From Curvibacter sp. PAE-UM (GTDB taxonomy: Bacteria; Pseudomonadota; Gammaproteobacteria; Burkholderiales; Burkholderiaceae_C), in assembly GCF_001432305.1 (NCBI RefSeq), contig NZ_KQ483358.1, positions 1,000,881-1,064,880 of the forward strand: a stretch of 64,000 bases of DNA. Reading direction: 5' to 3'. How positions within the stretch are numbered: position 1 is the stretch's first letter; each line of letters starts with the position of its first letter. The position numbers and the translations under genes are program-made. Positions 44,014 through 52,744 of this stretch are shown here, piece after piece. A model generated the notes under the pieces. That model saw only the letters and a program-made list of their open reading frames with translations. It had not been told where the DNA came from and did not search any database.

Positions 44014-44976
44014 TCATTGTGCCGGGGTGGCCGGCGCAGGTGTGGGGGCAGGTGCCTGGGCGGGCGGGGCGGCGGCCTCGGGCTCGGCCAGCACGGGCAC
44101 CCGGCTGGTGCCCAGCAGGCGCTCCTCGGCCTCGCGGGTCAGGACCATGATGCTGATGCGCCGGTTCACCGGCGCCAGGGGCTGGTCCGGCTCCAGCAGC
44201 ACGCTGGAGGCCAGGCCGGTCACGCGGATCAGCTTGTCCTCGGGCATGCCGGCGAGGACCAGTTCACGGCGCGAGGCGTTGGCGCGGTCGGCCGAAAGCT
44301 CCCAGTTGCTGTAGCCGCGGTCACCGCTGCCGTAGGGGGTCTGGTCGGTATGGCCGTCCAGGCTGATGCGGTTTTCCACGCCGTTCAAGGCAGCGCCGAT
44401 CTCGCGCAGGATCTCGCGCATATAAGGCTGGACCACGGCGCTGCCGCTGGTGAACATGGGGCGGCCCTGGTCGTCGACGATCTGGATCTGCAGGCCGTCG
44501 GGCGTGGTTTCCAGACGGATCTGGTTGCTGTACTGGGCCAGCTTCTTGTTGTTGGAAATCGCGGCGCTGATCTTGGCGCTCAGGGCGGCCAGGCGCTTGG
44601 CTTCCTGCCGGGCAGCCTCGGCGCGTGCCTGCTCCATGGCGCGCCGCTTTTTCAGCGGGTCGGAGCTTTCACCCTGATGCTGCTGGCCGGCGACCTGCGT
44701 CAGGTCGGCGCCGCCGCCGGGCAGCACGGTGGGGCTGGCGCCAGCGCCGCTGCCGCCTGCCATGGCGACCTTGAGCGGCGAGCTGAAATAGTCGGACAGG
44801 CCCTTGAGGTCGCCCTTGGAGGTCGAGCCCAGCAGCCACATCAGCAGGAAGAAGGCCATCATGGCGGTCACGAAGTCGGCGTAGGCGATCTTCCAGGCGC
44901 CGCCATGCGCGGCGTGCCCGGTCTTCTTGACCTTCTTGACGATGATGGGCTGGAGCTTCTTGGCGTCGGAGGCCAT
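44014..44976 (-). CDS. motB: Flagellar stator protein MotB
   Basis: A 320-residue stator subunit anchoring to peptidoglycan. The single transmembrane helix with the proton-carrying Asp (D34, YADFVTAMMAFFLLMWLLG) indicates an H+-driven motor. The C-terminal OmpA-like domain has SLDGHTDQTPYG and NWELSADRANASRRELV. The last 35 residues are an Ala/Pro-rich extension. It is 3 bp after motA. Confidence 0.96.
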   Translation of the reverse strand: MASDAKKLQPIIVKKVKKTGHAAHGGAWKIAYADFVTAMMAFFLLMWLLGSTSKGDLKGLSDYFSSPLKVAMAGGSGAGASPTVLPGGGADLTQVAGQQHQGESSDPLKKRRAMEQARAEAARQEAKRLAALSAKISAAISNNKKLAQYSNQIRLETTPDGLQIQIVDDQGRPMFTSGSAVVQPYMREILREIGAALNGVENRISLDGHTDQTPYGSGDRGYSNWELSADRANASRRELVLAGMPEDKLIRVTGLASSVLLEPDQPLAPVNRRISIMVLTREAEERLLGTSRVPVLAEPEAAAPPAQAPAPTPAPATPAQ

Positions 44977-44979
44977 GGC

Positions 44980-45840
44980 TTACTTTTTGCCGCGCACGTG
45001 GCTTTCGAGTTCGATGAAGGTCGGGCGCTCGGTCGAGAACAGCACCTTGCGACCGAATTCGATGGCCGTGGAGGGGTTGTAGCCCTGCATGCTGGCCAGC
45101 AAGGTGGACTTGATGCACTCCAGTTCCTTGGCGCTGTCCTGGGCCTTCTGCTCCAGCAGGCCGCCCAGCGGCTCGACCACGCCATAGGCCAGCAGGATGC
45201 CCAGGAAGGTGCCGACCAGGGCCGAGGCGATCATGCCGCCCAGCACGGCGGGCGGCTGGCCCACCGAGCCCATGGTGTTGACCACGCCCAGCACGGCGGC
45301 CACGATGCCGAAGGCCGGCAGCGCGCCGGCCAGACGGGCGATGGCGGCGATGGGACCGTGGGTTTCCTGGTGATGGGTCTCGATCTCGTTGTCCATCAGG
45401 GACTCGATCTCGTGGGCGTTGAGGTTGCCCGAAACCATCATGCGCAGGTAGTCGGTGGTGAACTCGACCACGTGGTGGTCGCTGCCCACCACGGGGTATT
45501 TCTGGAAGATGGGCGATTCGTGCGGGTTCTCGACATCCTTTTCGATGGCCATCAGGCCTTCCTTGCGCGCCTTCTGCAGGATGTCGTAGAGCATGGCCAT
45601 CAGCTCCAGGTAACGATCCTTGGTGTACTTGGAGCTCTTGAGGGCCTGCGGGATCATGGCGATGGTCGCCTTGAGCACCTTGGGCTGGTTGTTCACCACA
45701 AAGGCACCCAGGGCGCCGCCGAAGATGGTGATCAGCTCGAAGGGCAGGGCCGTCAGGATCACGCCGATATTGCCGCCGTGCACGATGTACACCCCGAAGA
45801 TGCACCCCATGGCGACGGCATAACCAATGATGACTAGCAT
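44980..45840 (-). CDS. motA: Flagellar stator protein MotA
   Basis: A 286-residue four-helix membrane stator subunit. It starts MLVIIGYAVAMGCIFGVYIV and carries the large cytoplasmic loop with charged residues that contact FliG. The later helices include VGQPPAVLGGMIASALVGTF and GILLAYGVVEPLGGLLEQKA. The ATG at 45840 is chosen over a frame extending to 45900, because the extension is not conserved-looking. Confidence 0.96.
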   Translation of the reverse strand: MLVIIGYAVAMGCIFGVYIVHGGNIGVILTALPFELITIFGGALGAFVVNNQPKVLKATIAMIPQALKSSKYTKDRYLELMAMLYDILQKARKEGLMAIEKDVENPHESPIFQKYPVVGSDHHVVEFTTDYLRMMVSGNLNAHEIESLMDNEIETHHQETHGPIAAIARLAGALPAFGIVAAVLGVVNTMGSVGQPPAVLGGMIASALVGTFLGILLAYGVVEPLGGLLEQKAQDSAKELECIKSTLLASMQGYNPSTAIEFGRKVLFSTERPTFIELESHVRGKK

Positions 45841-45930
45841 GTTCGTGGAGGATCTTGAGGGGTGGGCGGATGCGCGGGCTGGTGGCCTGTGCCGGACCAT
45901 TCTAGGGGAAAGGTCGGGTGGGGCGCTACG

Positions 45931-45959
45931 AAAAAAAGGGGGCCAATCGGCCCCCTTTT
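45931..45959 (-). terminator. Rho-independent terminator of flhDC
   Basis: A 7-bp stem GGGGGCC, loop AATC, GGCCCCC. On the minus strand it is followed by seven T residues, 33 bp after the flhC stop. It separates flhDC from motAB. The plus-strand side has a short T-run too, so it could act in both directions. Confidence 0.92.
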
Positions 45960-45987
45960 CACGGAAATGGCTGTTTGCCCGGGCACC

Positions 45988-46527
45988 TCAGTGCAGCAGG
46001 ATGCCACCTGCCGCGCTGCCTTTGCCGGCACGTGCCGGCGGCTCGCACAGGCCGCAGACGTAATGGCGGGAGTTTTCGTAGGGCTCGGACACAAAATGCC
46101 CGCCGCACTTGGAACACTTGGTCATGGCCAGCATGCTGTTGTCCACGAACTTGACCAGGCGCCATGCGCGTGTGACGGAGAGCAGGGGCTCCATCTCCAG
46201 GGTGACCATCTGCTCGCTGTAGAGGCGGAAGGCCTTCATGACCGCTTCGATGTCTTCCAGGCTGCTGGTCTTGCTCAGGTACTCGTAGATGTTGAGGAAG
46301 AGCGAGGCGTGGATGTTGGGTTGCCAGGTCAGGAACCAGTCGGTCGAGAAGGGCAATTGGCCCTTGGAGGGCGACTTGCCGGCCACTTCCTTGTACAGGC
46401 GCAAGAGGCGCTCGTAGGACAGGTCGGTCTCGCTTTCGAGCACCTGCAGCCGGGCGCCCAGCTTGATCAGGGCGACGGCGCGCTCGATCTGGCGCGATTC
46501 ATTGAGGACGCTTTTGCCGGTGGCCAT
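45988..46527 (-). CDS. flhC: Flagellar master regulator subunit FlhC
   Basis: A 179-residue DNA-binding subunit of the FlhD4C2 activator. The zinc-binding cysteines lie in CSKCGGHFV and YVCGLCEPP near the C-terminus. The N-terminal region is RAVALIKLGARLQVLESETD. It is 16 bp after flhD and would activate the early flagellar operons such as flgB and flgA. Confidence 0.96.
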   Translation of the reverse strand: MATGKSVLNESRQIERAVALIKLGARLQVLESETDLSYERLLRLYKEVAGKSPSKGQLPFSTDWFLTWQPNIHASLFLNIYEYLSKTSSLEDIEAVMKAFRLYSEQMVTLEMEPLLSVTRAWRLVKFVDNSMLAMTKCSKCGGHFVSEPYENSRHYVCGLCEPPARAGKGSAAGGILLH

Positions 46528-46543
46528 GGTGCGTGCTCCGGGT

Positions 46544-46870
46544 TCAGGTGGCTTCGGCGAAACGGCCGGCCATCAGGATGCTGGCGTGCAGGCGGGTGGT
46601 GGCGTCGTTGTCCACCTTGCGGGCGGCCTGGTTGGTCAGCAGGCTCCACACCACCTCGTCGTCCATGCGGAAGCGGCACAGCAGCATGCTGCTGGAAGCG
46701 ATCTTGGAGATCTGTGCCGGGGAGAGGGCAGCCATCAGGTCCGCCGACTCTTCCGAGATACCCAGACGGAACTGCGCCTCGGCCTTGTCCTTGCGGATCA
46801 GGTTCTGCGCCAGCATCAGGTAGGTGAGGTTGGTTTCGCGGATCTCGGCGATCATCTGTTCGTCGGTCAT
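46544..46870 (-). CDS. flhD: Flagellar master regulator subunit FlhD
   Basis: A 108-residue all-helical subunit of the FlhDC activator. It has IAEIRETNLTYLMLAQNLIR and LMAALSPAQISKIASSSMLL. The ribosome site AAAGGAG precedes the ATG. Upstream, inverted repeats occur at 46915-46920/46942-46947 (TGATTC/GAATCA), at 46925-46930/46949-46954 (CACCGG/CCGGTG) and at 46987-47007, suggesting several inputs to the promoter. Confidence 0.95.
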   Translation of the reverse strand: MTDEQMIAEIRETNLTYLMLAQNLIRKDKAEAQFRLGISEESADLMAALSPAQISKIASSSMLLCRFRMDDEVVWSLLTNQAARKVDNDATTRLHASILMAGRFAEAT

Positions 46871-46986
46871 TTAGGTCTCCTTTACGGCGCAATTCGAAGG
46901 TTTCGCGTTGGGGTTGATTCTGAACACCGGTCGCAAAACTTGAATCAGCCGGTGGCTGTCTGTGCTGAAAGGTAATGCGTACAGGC

Positions 46987-47007
46987 TTGTAGGGGGAAAT
47001 CCTACAA
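46987..47007. promoter_or_regulatory. Perfect palindrome upstream of flhDC (probable operator)
   Basis: TTGTAGG (46987-46993) and CCTACAA (47001-47007) are perfect inverted copies around 7 bases, 117-137 bp before the flhD ATG. The size and arrangement are like sites of NarL/FixJ/RcsB-type response regulators, many of which control flhDC. It also lies upstream of the divergent sugar operon (start at 47135). Confidence 0.5.
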
Positions 47008-47134
47008 ACAGGGGGAAAAGGGAATGCCATGAAATAAGACGCGAACACCGGGCAATTCCTGTTTTCCTGCGGGGCCCGCTGCCTTATTCTTTGCGGCTAT
47101 ATATAGAGATACAGTCACTTCCAAGCGGCGCACC

Positions 47135-47905
47135 ATGAAAGCAGTCATCCTGGCCGGCGGCCTGGGCACCCGGATTTCCGAGGAGACCCACCTCAAACCC
47201 AAACCGATGATCGAGATCGGGGGCAAGCCCATCCTGTGGCACATCATGAAGATCTACAGCGCCCACGGCGTCAACGACTTCGTGATCTGCTGTGGTTACC
47301 GCGGCTACGTGATCAAGGAATACTTCGCCAACTACTTCCTGCACACCTCGGACATCACCTTCGACATGGGCAGCAACCGCATGGAAATCCATCGTCGCCA
47401 TGCCGAACCCTGGCGCGTGACGGTGGTCGATACCGGTGAGGAGACCATGACGGGCGGGCGCCTCAAGCGTGTGGCCGACTACGTGGCCGATGACGAGGCC
47501 TTCTGCTTCACCTATGGCGATGGTGTGGCCGACGTCAACATCGCCGAGGCGATCCGCTTTCACAAGGGGCATGGCAAGCTGGCCACTGTCACCGCCGTGC
47601 AGCCCCCGGGCCGTTACGGCGCGTTGCAGATGCAGGGCGCGCAGGTGGCCGGTTTTACCGAAAAGCCGCGCGGTGATGGCGGCCTGATCAATGGCGGTTT
47701 CTTCGTGCTTTCGCCGCGCTGCATCCCCCGCATTGCCGGCGATCCGACCAGTTGGGAGATCGAGCCCCTGGCCGGGCTGGCCAGCGACGGAGAACTCATG
47801 GCCTATGAGCACCATGGCTTCTGGCAGCCCATGGATACCTTGCGCGAGAAGACCTTGCTCGAAACCCTCTGGGCTTCGGGTCAAGCGCCGTGGAAGATCT
47901 GGTGA
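47135..47905 (+). CDS. rfbF: Glucose-1-phosphate cytidylyltransferase
   Basis: A 256-residue nucleotidyltransferase making CDP-glucose from CTP and glucose-1-phosphate. The signature [20 protein letters not shown] followed by [19 protein letters not shown], the [11 protein letters not shown] block and [11 protein letters not shown] are diagnostic of RfbF. It heads a seven-gene plus-strand operon. The ribosome site is weak; a palindromic CTATATATAG lies at 47097-47106 in the leader. Confidence 0.95.
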   Translation: MKAVILAGGLGTRISEETHLKPKPMIEIGGKPILWHIMKIYSAHGVNDFVICCGYRGYVIKEYFANYFLHTSDITFDMGSNRMEIHRRHAEPWRVTVVDTGEETMTGGRLKRVADYVADDEAFCFTYGDGVADVNIAEAIRFHKGHGKLATVTAVQPPGRYGALQMQGAQVAGFTEKPRGDGGLINGGFFVLSPRCIPRIAGDPTSWEIEPLAGLASDGELMAYEHHGFWQPMDTLREKTLLETLWASGQAPWKIW

Positions 47906-48981
47906 TGACCCAGGTGCATGCCGGCCGGCCCGATGCTGCCTTCTGGCGCGGCAAGCGTGTGCTGCTGACCGGGCACACCGGCTTCAAGGGCGCCTGGCTG
48001 GCGCTGTGGCTGCAGCGCCTGGGCGCGCAGGTCACGGGCCTGGCGCTGGCGCCGGCCACCGAACCCAATCTCTTCGAGCTCGCCGGCCTGGCCGGTGACA
48101 TGGACCACCGCCTGGCCGACATCCGCGATGCGGCGGTGGTGGCGCGAGTGGTGCAGGACACCCGGCCCGAGATCGTGCTGCACCTGGCCGCCCAGGCCCT
48201 GGTGCGCGAGAGCTACCGCGACCCGGTGGCCACCTATGCCACCAACGTCATGGGCACGGTGCACATGCTTGACGCCTTGCGGCAGCACGCCGGCACGCGC
48301 GTGGCCGTGCTGGTCACGACCGACAAGGTCTACCGCAACCACGAATGGCACCATCCCTACCGCGAGAGTGATGAGCTGGGCGGGCACGATCCCTACAGCG
48401 CCAGCAAGGCCGCCAGCGAAATCGCCATCAGCAGCTACCGCGACGCTTTTCTCTCCGACCAGGGCCTGGCCCTGGCCAGCGCGCGCGCTGGCAATGTGAT
48501 CGGCGGCGGTGACTGGGCGGCTGACCGCCTGCTGCCCGACGCCGTGCGCGCCTGGCAGCGTGGCGATACCTTGCAGATCCGCCGGCCGCAGGCCACGCGC
48601 CCCTGGCAGCATGTGCTGGAGCCGCTGGCCGGCTACCTCTGCCTGGCCCAGGCCCTGTGGCAGGACGCAGCGCTGGCCGGTGCCTGGAACTTCGGCCCGC
48701 ACGCGCATGAACGCGCCACCGTGCAGCAGGTGGTGGAGCTGGCGCGCGGCGCCTGGGGCGGCGGCGCCGTGCACTACGAAAACGAAGCCACCGGGCCGCA
48801 CGAGGCGGGCTGGCTTGCGCTCGACACCTCGAAGGCGCAGGCACAGCTGGCGCTGCAGCCGCGCTGGTCCTTGGAACAGACGGTGCAGCGCAGCATGCGC
48901 TGGTACCGGGCGCACAAGGATGGCGCTGCCGCGCGTGCGCTGTGCCTGACCGACATTGAAGCCTGGGAAGCTGCCGTATGA
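47905..48981 (+). CDS. rfbG: CDP-glucose 4,6-dehydratase
   Basis: A 358-residue SDR enzyme converting CDP-glucose to CDP-4-keto-6-deoxyglucose. The NAD loop TGHTGFKG is at residues 22-29; TTDKVYRNHEWHHPYRESD and the catalytic YSASK follow. The ATG at 47905 overlaps the rfbF stop by one base (TGATG); a GTG at 47890 is a less likely alternative. No rfbH-type 3-dehydrase follows, so the pathway is not that of 3,6-dideoxy sugars. Confidence 0.95.
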   Translation: MTQVHAGRPDAAFWRGKRVLLTGHTGFKGAWLALWLQRLGAQVTGLALAPATEPNLFELAGLAGDMDHRLADIRDAAVVARVVQDTRPEIVLHLAAQALVRESYRDPVATYATNVMGTVHMLDALRQHAGTRVAVLVTTDKVYRNHEWHHPYRESDELGGHDPYSASKAASEIAISSYRDAFLSDQGLALASARAGNVIGGGDWAADRLLPDAVRAWQRGDTLQIRRPQATRPWQHVLEPLAGYLCLAQALWQDAALAGAWNFGPHAHERATVQQVVELARGAWGGGAVHYENEATGPHEAGWLALDTSKAQAQLALQPRWSLEQTVQRSMRWYRAHKDGAAARALCLTDIEAWEAAV

Positions 48982-49538
48982 GTAGCCTGACGGTGATCGA
49001 TCTGCCTCTGGCCGGGCTCAAGCGTGTGCAACGCCAGCGGCTGGCGGATGACCGCGGTATTTTTGCGCGCCTTTTCTGCGCCGAGGAACTGGCGGCCGCC
49101 GGTTGGACTGTGCCGGTGGCCCAGGTCAACCACAGTCTCACGCGTGCGCGTGGCACGGTGCGTGGCCTGCATTACCAGCGCGCCCCGCATGCCGAGATGA
49201 AGCTGGTCAGTTGTGTGCGTGGCGAGGTGTGGGACGTGGCGGTGGATGTGCGCGCCGGCTCACCCACCTTCCTGCAGTGGCATGCTCAATTCCTGAGTGC
49301 GGCCGACGGTGCAGCGATGCTGATCCCGGCCGGCTTTGCCCACGGCTTCCAGGCCCTGAGCGACGAGGCTGAACTCGTCTATTGCCATTCCGCCGCCTAC
49401 GCGCCGGCCGCCGAGGCCGGCCTGCATGCACGCGATGCCCGGCTGGCGATCAACTGGCCCTTGCCGCTGCTGGGCCTGTCGCCGCGCGATGCCGGGTTTG
49501 CCTGGTTGACACCGGGATTCGAGGGGGTGAGCTTGTGA
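48978..49538 (+). CDS. RmlC-like sugar epimerase (3,5-epimerase family)
   Basis: A 186-residue cupin of the dTDP-4-dehydrorhamnose 3,5-epimerase family. The catalytic base His65 is in RGLHYQ; the AMLIPAGFAHGFQALSDEAE block is conserved. In this operon its substrate is probably a CDP-4-keto-6-deoxyhexose rather than a dTDP sugar; whether it acts at C3, C5 or both cannot be read. The start overlaps rfbG (ATGA) and the stop overlaps the methyltransferase (GTGA). Confidence 0.9.
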   Translation: MSSLTVIDLPLAGLKRVQRQRLADDRGIFARLFCAEELAAAGWTVPVAQVNHSLTRARGTVRGLHYQRAPHAEMKLVSCVRGEVWDVAVDVRAGSPTFLQWHAQFLSAADGAAMLIPAGFAHGFQALSDEAELVYCHSAAYAPAAEAGLHARDARLAINWPLPLLGLSPRDAGFAWLTPGFEGVSL

Positions 49539-50761
49539 AGTGCCGCCATTGCGGAAATGAATTGCGCCTGCCTTTCCTGGACCTGGGCAGCGCGCCGCCG
49601 TCCAACGCCTATCTGAAGTCGCAGGACCTACAGGCGCCCGAGACCTGGTACCCGCTGCGCCTGCTGGTCTGCGAGACCTGCTGGCTGGTGCAGACCGAGG
49701 ACCATGCCGGCCGAGAACAACTCTTCAGTGACGACTACGCCTACTTCAGCTCCTACTCCACGTCCTGGCTGGCGCACGCGCAGGCCTATGTGCAGGCCAT
49801 GCGCACGCGTTACGGCCTGGGGGCTGGCAGCTGCGTGGTGGAAGTGGCGGCCAACGACGGTTACCTGCTGCAGTACGTGCAGCAGGCCGGGGTGCCCTGC
49901 TACGGTATCGAGCCCACGGCCAGCACGGCCGCGGCGGCGCGTGCCAAGGGCATCGAGATCGTCGAGCGTTTTTTCGGCGTGGCGCTGGCGCGCGAGTTGG
50001 CCGCGCAGGGTCGGCAGGCCGACCTGATGGCGGCCAACAATGTGCTGGCCCATGTGCCCGACATCAACGACTTCGTGGCCGGCTTTGCGCTGCTGCTCAA
50101 ACCCCAGGGCGTGGCGACCTTCGAGTTCCCGCACCTGCTGCGCATGGTGCAGGCGTGCCAGTTCGACACGGCCTACCACGAGCACTACTCCTACCTGTCG
50201 CTCACGGCGGTGCAGCGCATCTTCGCGGCCAACGGCCTGCAGGTCTTCGACGTGGAGGAACTGCCCACACACGGCGGCAGCCTGCGCGTGTTTGCGCAGC
50301 GCAGCGATGGCGGGCGCCAGCCCGTGGGGGCGGCCGTCTCAGACTTGCTGGCGCGCGAGCAGGCCGCCGGTTTGACGGCACCGGGCTTCTACGCTGGTTT
50401 CCAGCGCGAGGCCGAGCGCGTCAAGCACGGGCTGCTGCAATTCCTGCTGCAGGCGAAACGCGAAGGACTCAAGGTGGGCGCCTATGGCGCAGCCGCCAAG
50501 GGCAACACCCTGCTCAACTTTGCCGGGGTGCGGCCGGACCTGCTGCCCTATGTGGTGGACCTGAACCCGGCCAAGCAGGGCAAGTACATGCCCGGCAGCC
50601 GCATTCCCATCGTGAACGAGGCGCATCTGCGCCAGGACCGGCCGGACCGGGTGCTGATCCTGCCGTGGAACCTGCGCGACGAGCTGATGGTGCAGTTGGC
50701 CTATGTGCGCGCATGGGGCGGGCAGCTGGTGGTGGCGGTACCGGAAATCCGGTCGGCATGA
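49535..50761 (+). CDS. Sugar C-methyltransferase (NovU/TylCIII-type)
   Basis: A 408-residue three-part methyltransferase. The N-terminal zinc domain has C3, C6, C46 and C49 (CRHCG and CETC). The SAM domain has VVEVAANDGYLLQYV at about 105-119. The C-terminal domain includes GAYGAAAKGNTLLNFAGV and MPGSRIPIVN. This architecture is that of C-methyltransferases acting on 4-keto sugars bound to nucleotides. It starts GTG at 49535, overlapping the epimerase stop. Confidence 0.9.
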   Translation: MKCRHCGNELRLPFLDLGSAPPSNAYLKSQDLQAPETWYPLRLLVCETCWLVQTEDHAGREQLFSDDYAYFSSYSTSWLAHAQAYVQAMRTRYGLGAGSCVVEVAANDGYLLQYVQQAGVPCYGIEPTASTAAAARAKGIEIVERFFGVALARELAAQGRQADLMAANNVLAHVPDINDFVAGFALLLKPQGVATFEFPHLLRMVQACQFDTAYHEHYSYLSLTAVQRIFAANGLQVFDVEELPTHGGSLRVFAQRSDGGRQPVGAAVSDLLAREQAAGLTAPGFYAGFQREAERVKHGLLQFLLQAKREGLKVGAYGAAAKGNTLLNFAGVRPDLLPYVVDLNPAKQGKYMPGSRIPIVNEAHLRQDRPDRVLILPWNLRDELMVQLAYVRAWGGQLVVAVPEIRSA

Positions 50762-50800
50762 GGGCGGCAGGCCCGGTAACAATTCCCTAAGGAACTCGAT

Positions 50801-51874
50801 ATGGCAAACGACCCACGCGACCTCGATGGTTCCCGGCTGCAGCGGGCCCTGCTGCAACTGGGGCGTGACACGGCCCTGCGGGCCGAGCTGATGGACTGGC
50901 TCAAGCGTGCCGAGCAGCAGCTGCCTCACACCGGTTCGGTGCGCGACGACATCACCGGCCCCATCATCGATGCGCTGCACAGCGAGCAGGATGTCTACGA
51001 AAAACAACTGGCCGACGGCACGCGTTTCCGCTTCCTCTTTCGTACCAAGATCGCGCGCGATTTCATCCTGGCCGAGCAGGAACGCCCCAGCCATGTCTGG
51101 GAGCCGCAGACCACGCGCCTGCTGAAGCATCTGACGGCGCAGGGCCGTGGCGATGTGCTGATCGGCGGCGCCTACTTCGGCGACCATGCCGTGGTGCTGG
51201 GCGTGCAGCTCAAGGGCAGCGGCCGGCTGGTGCACTGCTTCGAGCCCAATACCGACCAGGCGGCCATGCTGGCGGCCAACGCGCAGCTCAACGCGCTGGA
51301 CAACCTGCGCATCAACAAGCAGGGGCTCTGGCATGAGAGCAGCCAGCGCCTGCGCCTGGACGGCTTTGACTCCTTTGCCAATGCCGTGCCGGCGACTGGC
51401 GATGATGGCTTCGAAACCATCACCATCGACGACTACTGCCAGGCCCAGGGGCGCCCTCTCAGCGTGTTGATGCTCGACATCGAGGGCGCCGAGCTGCGCG
51501 CCCTGCAAGGCGCGGCGCGCGTGCTGGCCCGTGACAAGCCGGCCGTCGTGTTCGAGGTGCACCGCGATTACGTGGACTGGAGCGTCGGCCTGACGAAAAC
51601 ACCCATCTGCAGCCTGCTGAGCGCCGCCGGTTACCAGCTCTACGCCGTGCGCGACTTCAACACGCACCAGGAAATGGGCACACGCTGCATCGAGCTGGTG
51701 CCGGCCGACAGTGTCTACCTGGAAGGCCCGCCGCATGGTTTCAACATGCTGGCGGTGGCCGACCCGGCGCTCGTCGCCGGCCCCTTGTTTCGCCAGGTGA
51801 AGAACGTCAGCCCGAAGCTGTTGCGCCACAAGTCGCCGGCGCTGCACCATCCGCTCGACGGCTTGCCGGACTGA
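50801..51874 (+). CDS. FkbM-family methyltransferase
   Basis: A 357-residue predicted O-methyltransferase. The SAM-binding region is GRGDVLIGGAYFGDHAVVLG, then VHCFEPNTDQAAMLAANAQL and VLMLDIEGAELRALQGAAR. FkbM enzymes often methylate sugar hydroxyls. A 39-bp gap and its own TAAGGAA ribosome site separate it from the C-methyltransferase. Confidence 0.9.
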   Translation: MANDPRDLDGSRLQRALLQLGRDTALRAELMDWLKRAEQQLPHTGSVRDDITGPIIDALHSEQDVYEKQLADGTRFRFLFRTKIARDFILAEQERPSHVWEPQTTRLLKHLTAQGRGDVLIGGAYFGDHAVVLGVQLKGSGRLVHCFEPNTDQAAMLAANAQLNALDNLRINKQGLWHESSQRLRLDGFDSFANAVPATGDDGFETITIDDYCQAQGRPLSVLMLDIEGAELRALQGAARVLARDKPAVVFEVHRDYVDWSVGLTKTPICSLLSAAGYQLYAVRDFNTHQEMGTRCIELVPADSVYLEGPPHGFNMLAVADPALVAGPLFRQVKNVSPKLLRHKSPALHHPLDGLPD

Positions 51875-51904
51875 GGCTGGCGGCGCCGGTATCTAATCCG
51901 TCCC

Positions 51905-52744
51905 ATGAGCAGACAGATCGCGACCATCATCGGAGGCCACGGTTTCGTCGGCTCGGCGCTGGCACGGCATCTGTCGGCCGCGGGGTGGGACTGCCGGCTT
52001 CCCGGGCGTGATACGGCGTGGCCCATGAAGGATCAGCCGCTGGGCCATGTCTTTTATTGCGCCGGCCTGACCGGCGACTACCTGCAGCGTGCGCCCGACA
52101 CCGTGGAGGCGCACGTCAGCCTGTTGGTGCGTGTGCTGCAGTCCAGCACCTGGGATTCGCTGGTCTACCTGTCGTCTACGCGGCTCTATGACGGCTTGAG
52201 CGCTGGCGTTCGGGCTGAAGAAACCACCTTGCTCCCGGTGGCCCCGCAGGTACCACGTCATCTGTTCGATCTCACCAAACTCACCGGCGAATCGCTCTGC
52301 CACGTGCTGGGCCAGGGGCGTGCGCGTGTGGCCCGCCTGGCCAGCGTGTATGACAGCCTGCATGACGCCAATGGTTTCCTGCCTGCCCTGCTGAGGCAGG
52401 TGGCGCAGGCCCCGCGGGGTGCCACCGTCACGGTTGACTCATCGCCCCAGGTGGCACGCGACTACATCCACCTGCCCGACGTGTTGCGCGCGCTGGTGGA
52501 CATTGCGCAGCGCGGCACACAATCGGTCTACAACGTGGCGACCGGCGAGAACGTGTGCAACGATGAGCTGGCGCAGCTGGTCGGCCGGCTGGCCGGCCGT
52601 GCCCTGGCGTTCAGGTCGGACCAGGTGCCGGCCGCACCGGCAGTGGTCGACATCAGCCGCCTGCAGCACGAATTCGGCTGGCGACCGGCTCGGGTGGAAA
52701 CCGTGATCGGCCCCTGGCTGCGAGACATGGCACAAGCATCATGA
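51905..52744 (+). CDS. SDR-family nucleotide-sugar protein with altered active site
   Basis: A 279-residue NAD-dependent epimerase/dehydratase-like protein. The nucleotide loop GGHGFVGS is at residues 10-17 and the conserved Ser-Ser-Thr at 90-92 (VYLSSTRLY). The catalytic YxxxK reads FDLTK (F121, K125), with Phe in place of Tyr. The C-terminal DYIHLPDVLRALVDIA and VYNVATGENV are kept. By context it is the likely 4-ketoreductase or epimerase of the CDP-sugar route, but the Tyr loss makes catalysis doubtful. Confidence 0.85.
   Translation: MSRQIATIIGGHGFVGSALARHLSAAGWDCRLPGRDTAWPMKDQPLGHVFYCAGLTGDYLQRAPDTVEAHVSLLVRVLQSSTWDSLVYLSSTRLYDGLSAGVRAEETTLLPVAPQVPRHLFDLTKLTGESLCHVLGQGRARVARLASVYDSLHDANGFLPALLRQVAQAPRGATVTVDSSPQVARDYIHLPDVLRALVDIAQRGTQSVYNVATGENVCNDELAQLVGRLAGRALAFRSDQVPAAPAVVDISRLQHEFGWRPARVETVIGPWLRDMAQAS

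Noticed and set aside
44002-45837. A 611-codon plus-strand frame opposite motB and motA
   Set aside because: Antisense artefact; MotA and MotB motifs are unambiguous on the minus strand.
47041-47134. Strong sigma-70 promoter before rfbF
   Set aside because: The TATATATAG stretch is suggestive, but no properly spaced -35 hexamer is visible.
47135-48981. 3,6-dideoxyhexose (abequose/tyvelose-type) pathway
   Set aside because: RfbF and RfbG are shared with it, but the essential 3-dehydrase (RfbH) and its reductase are absent.
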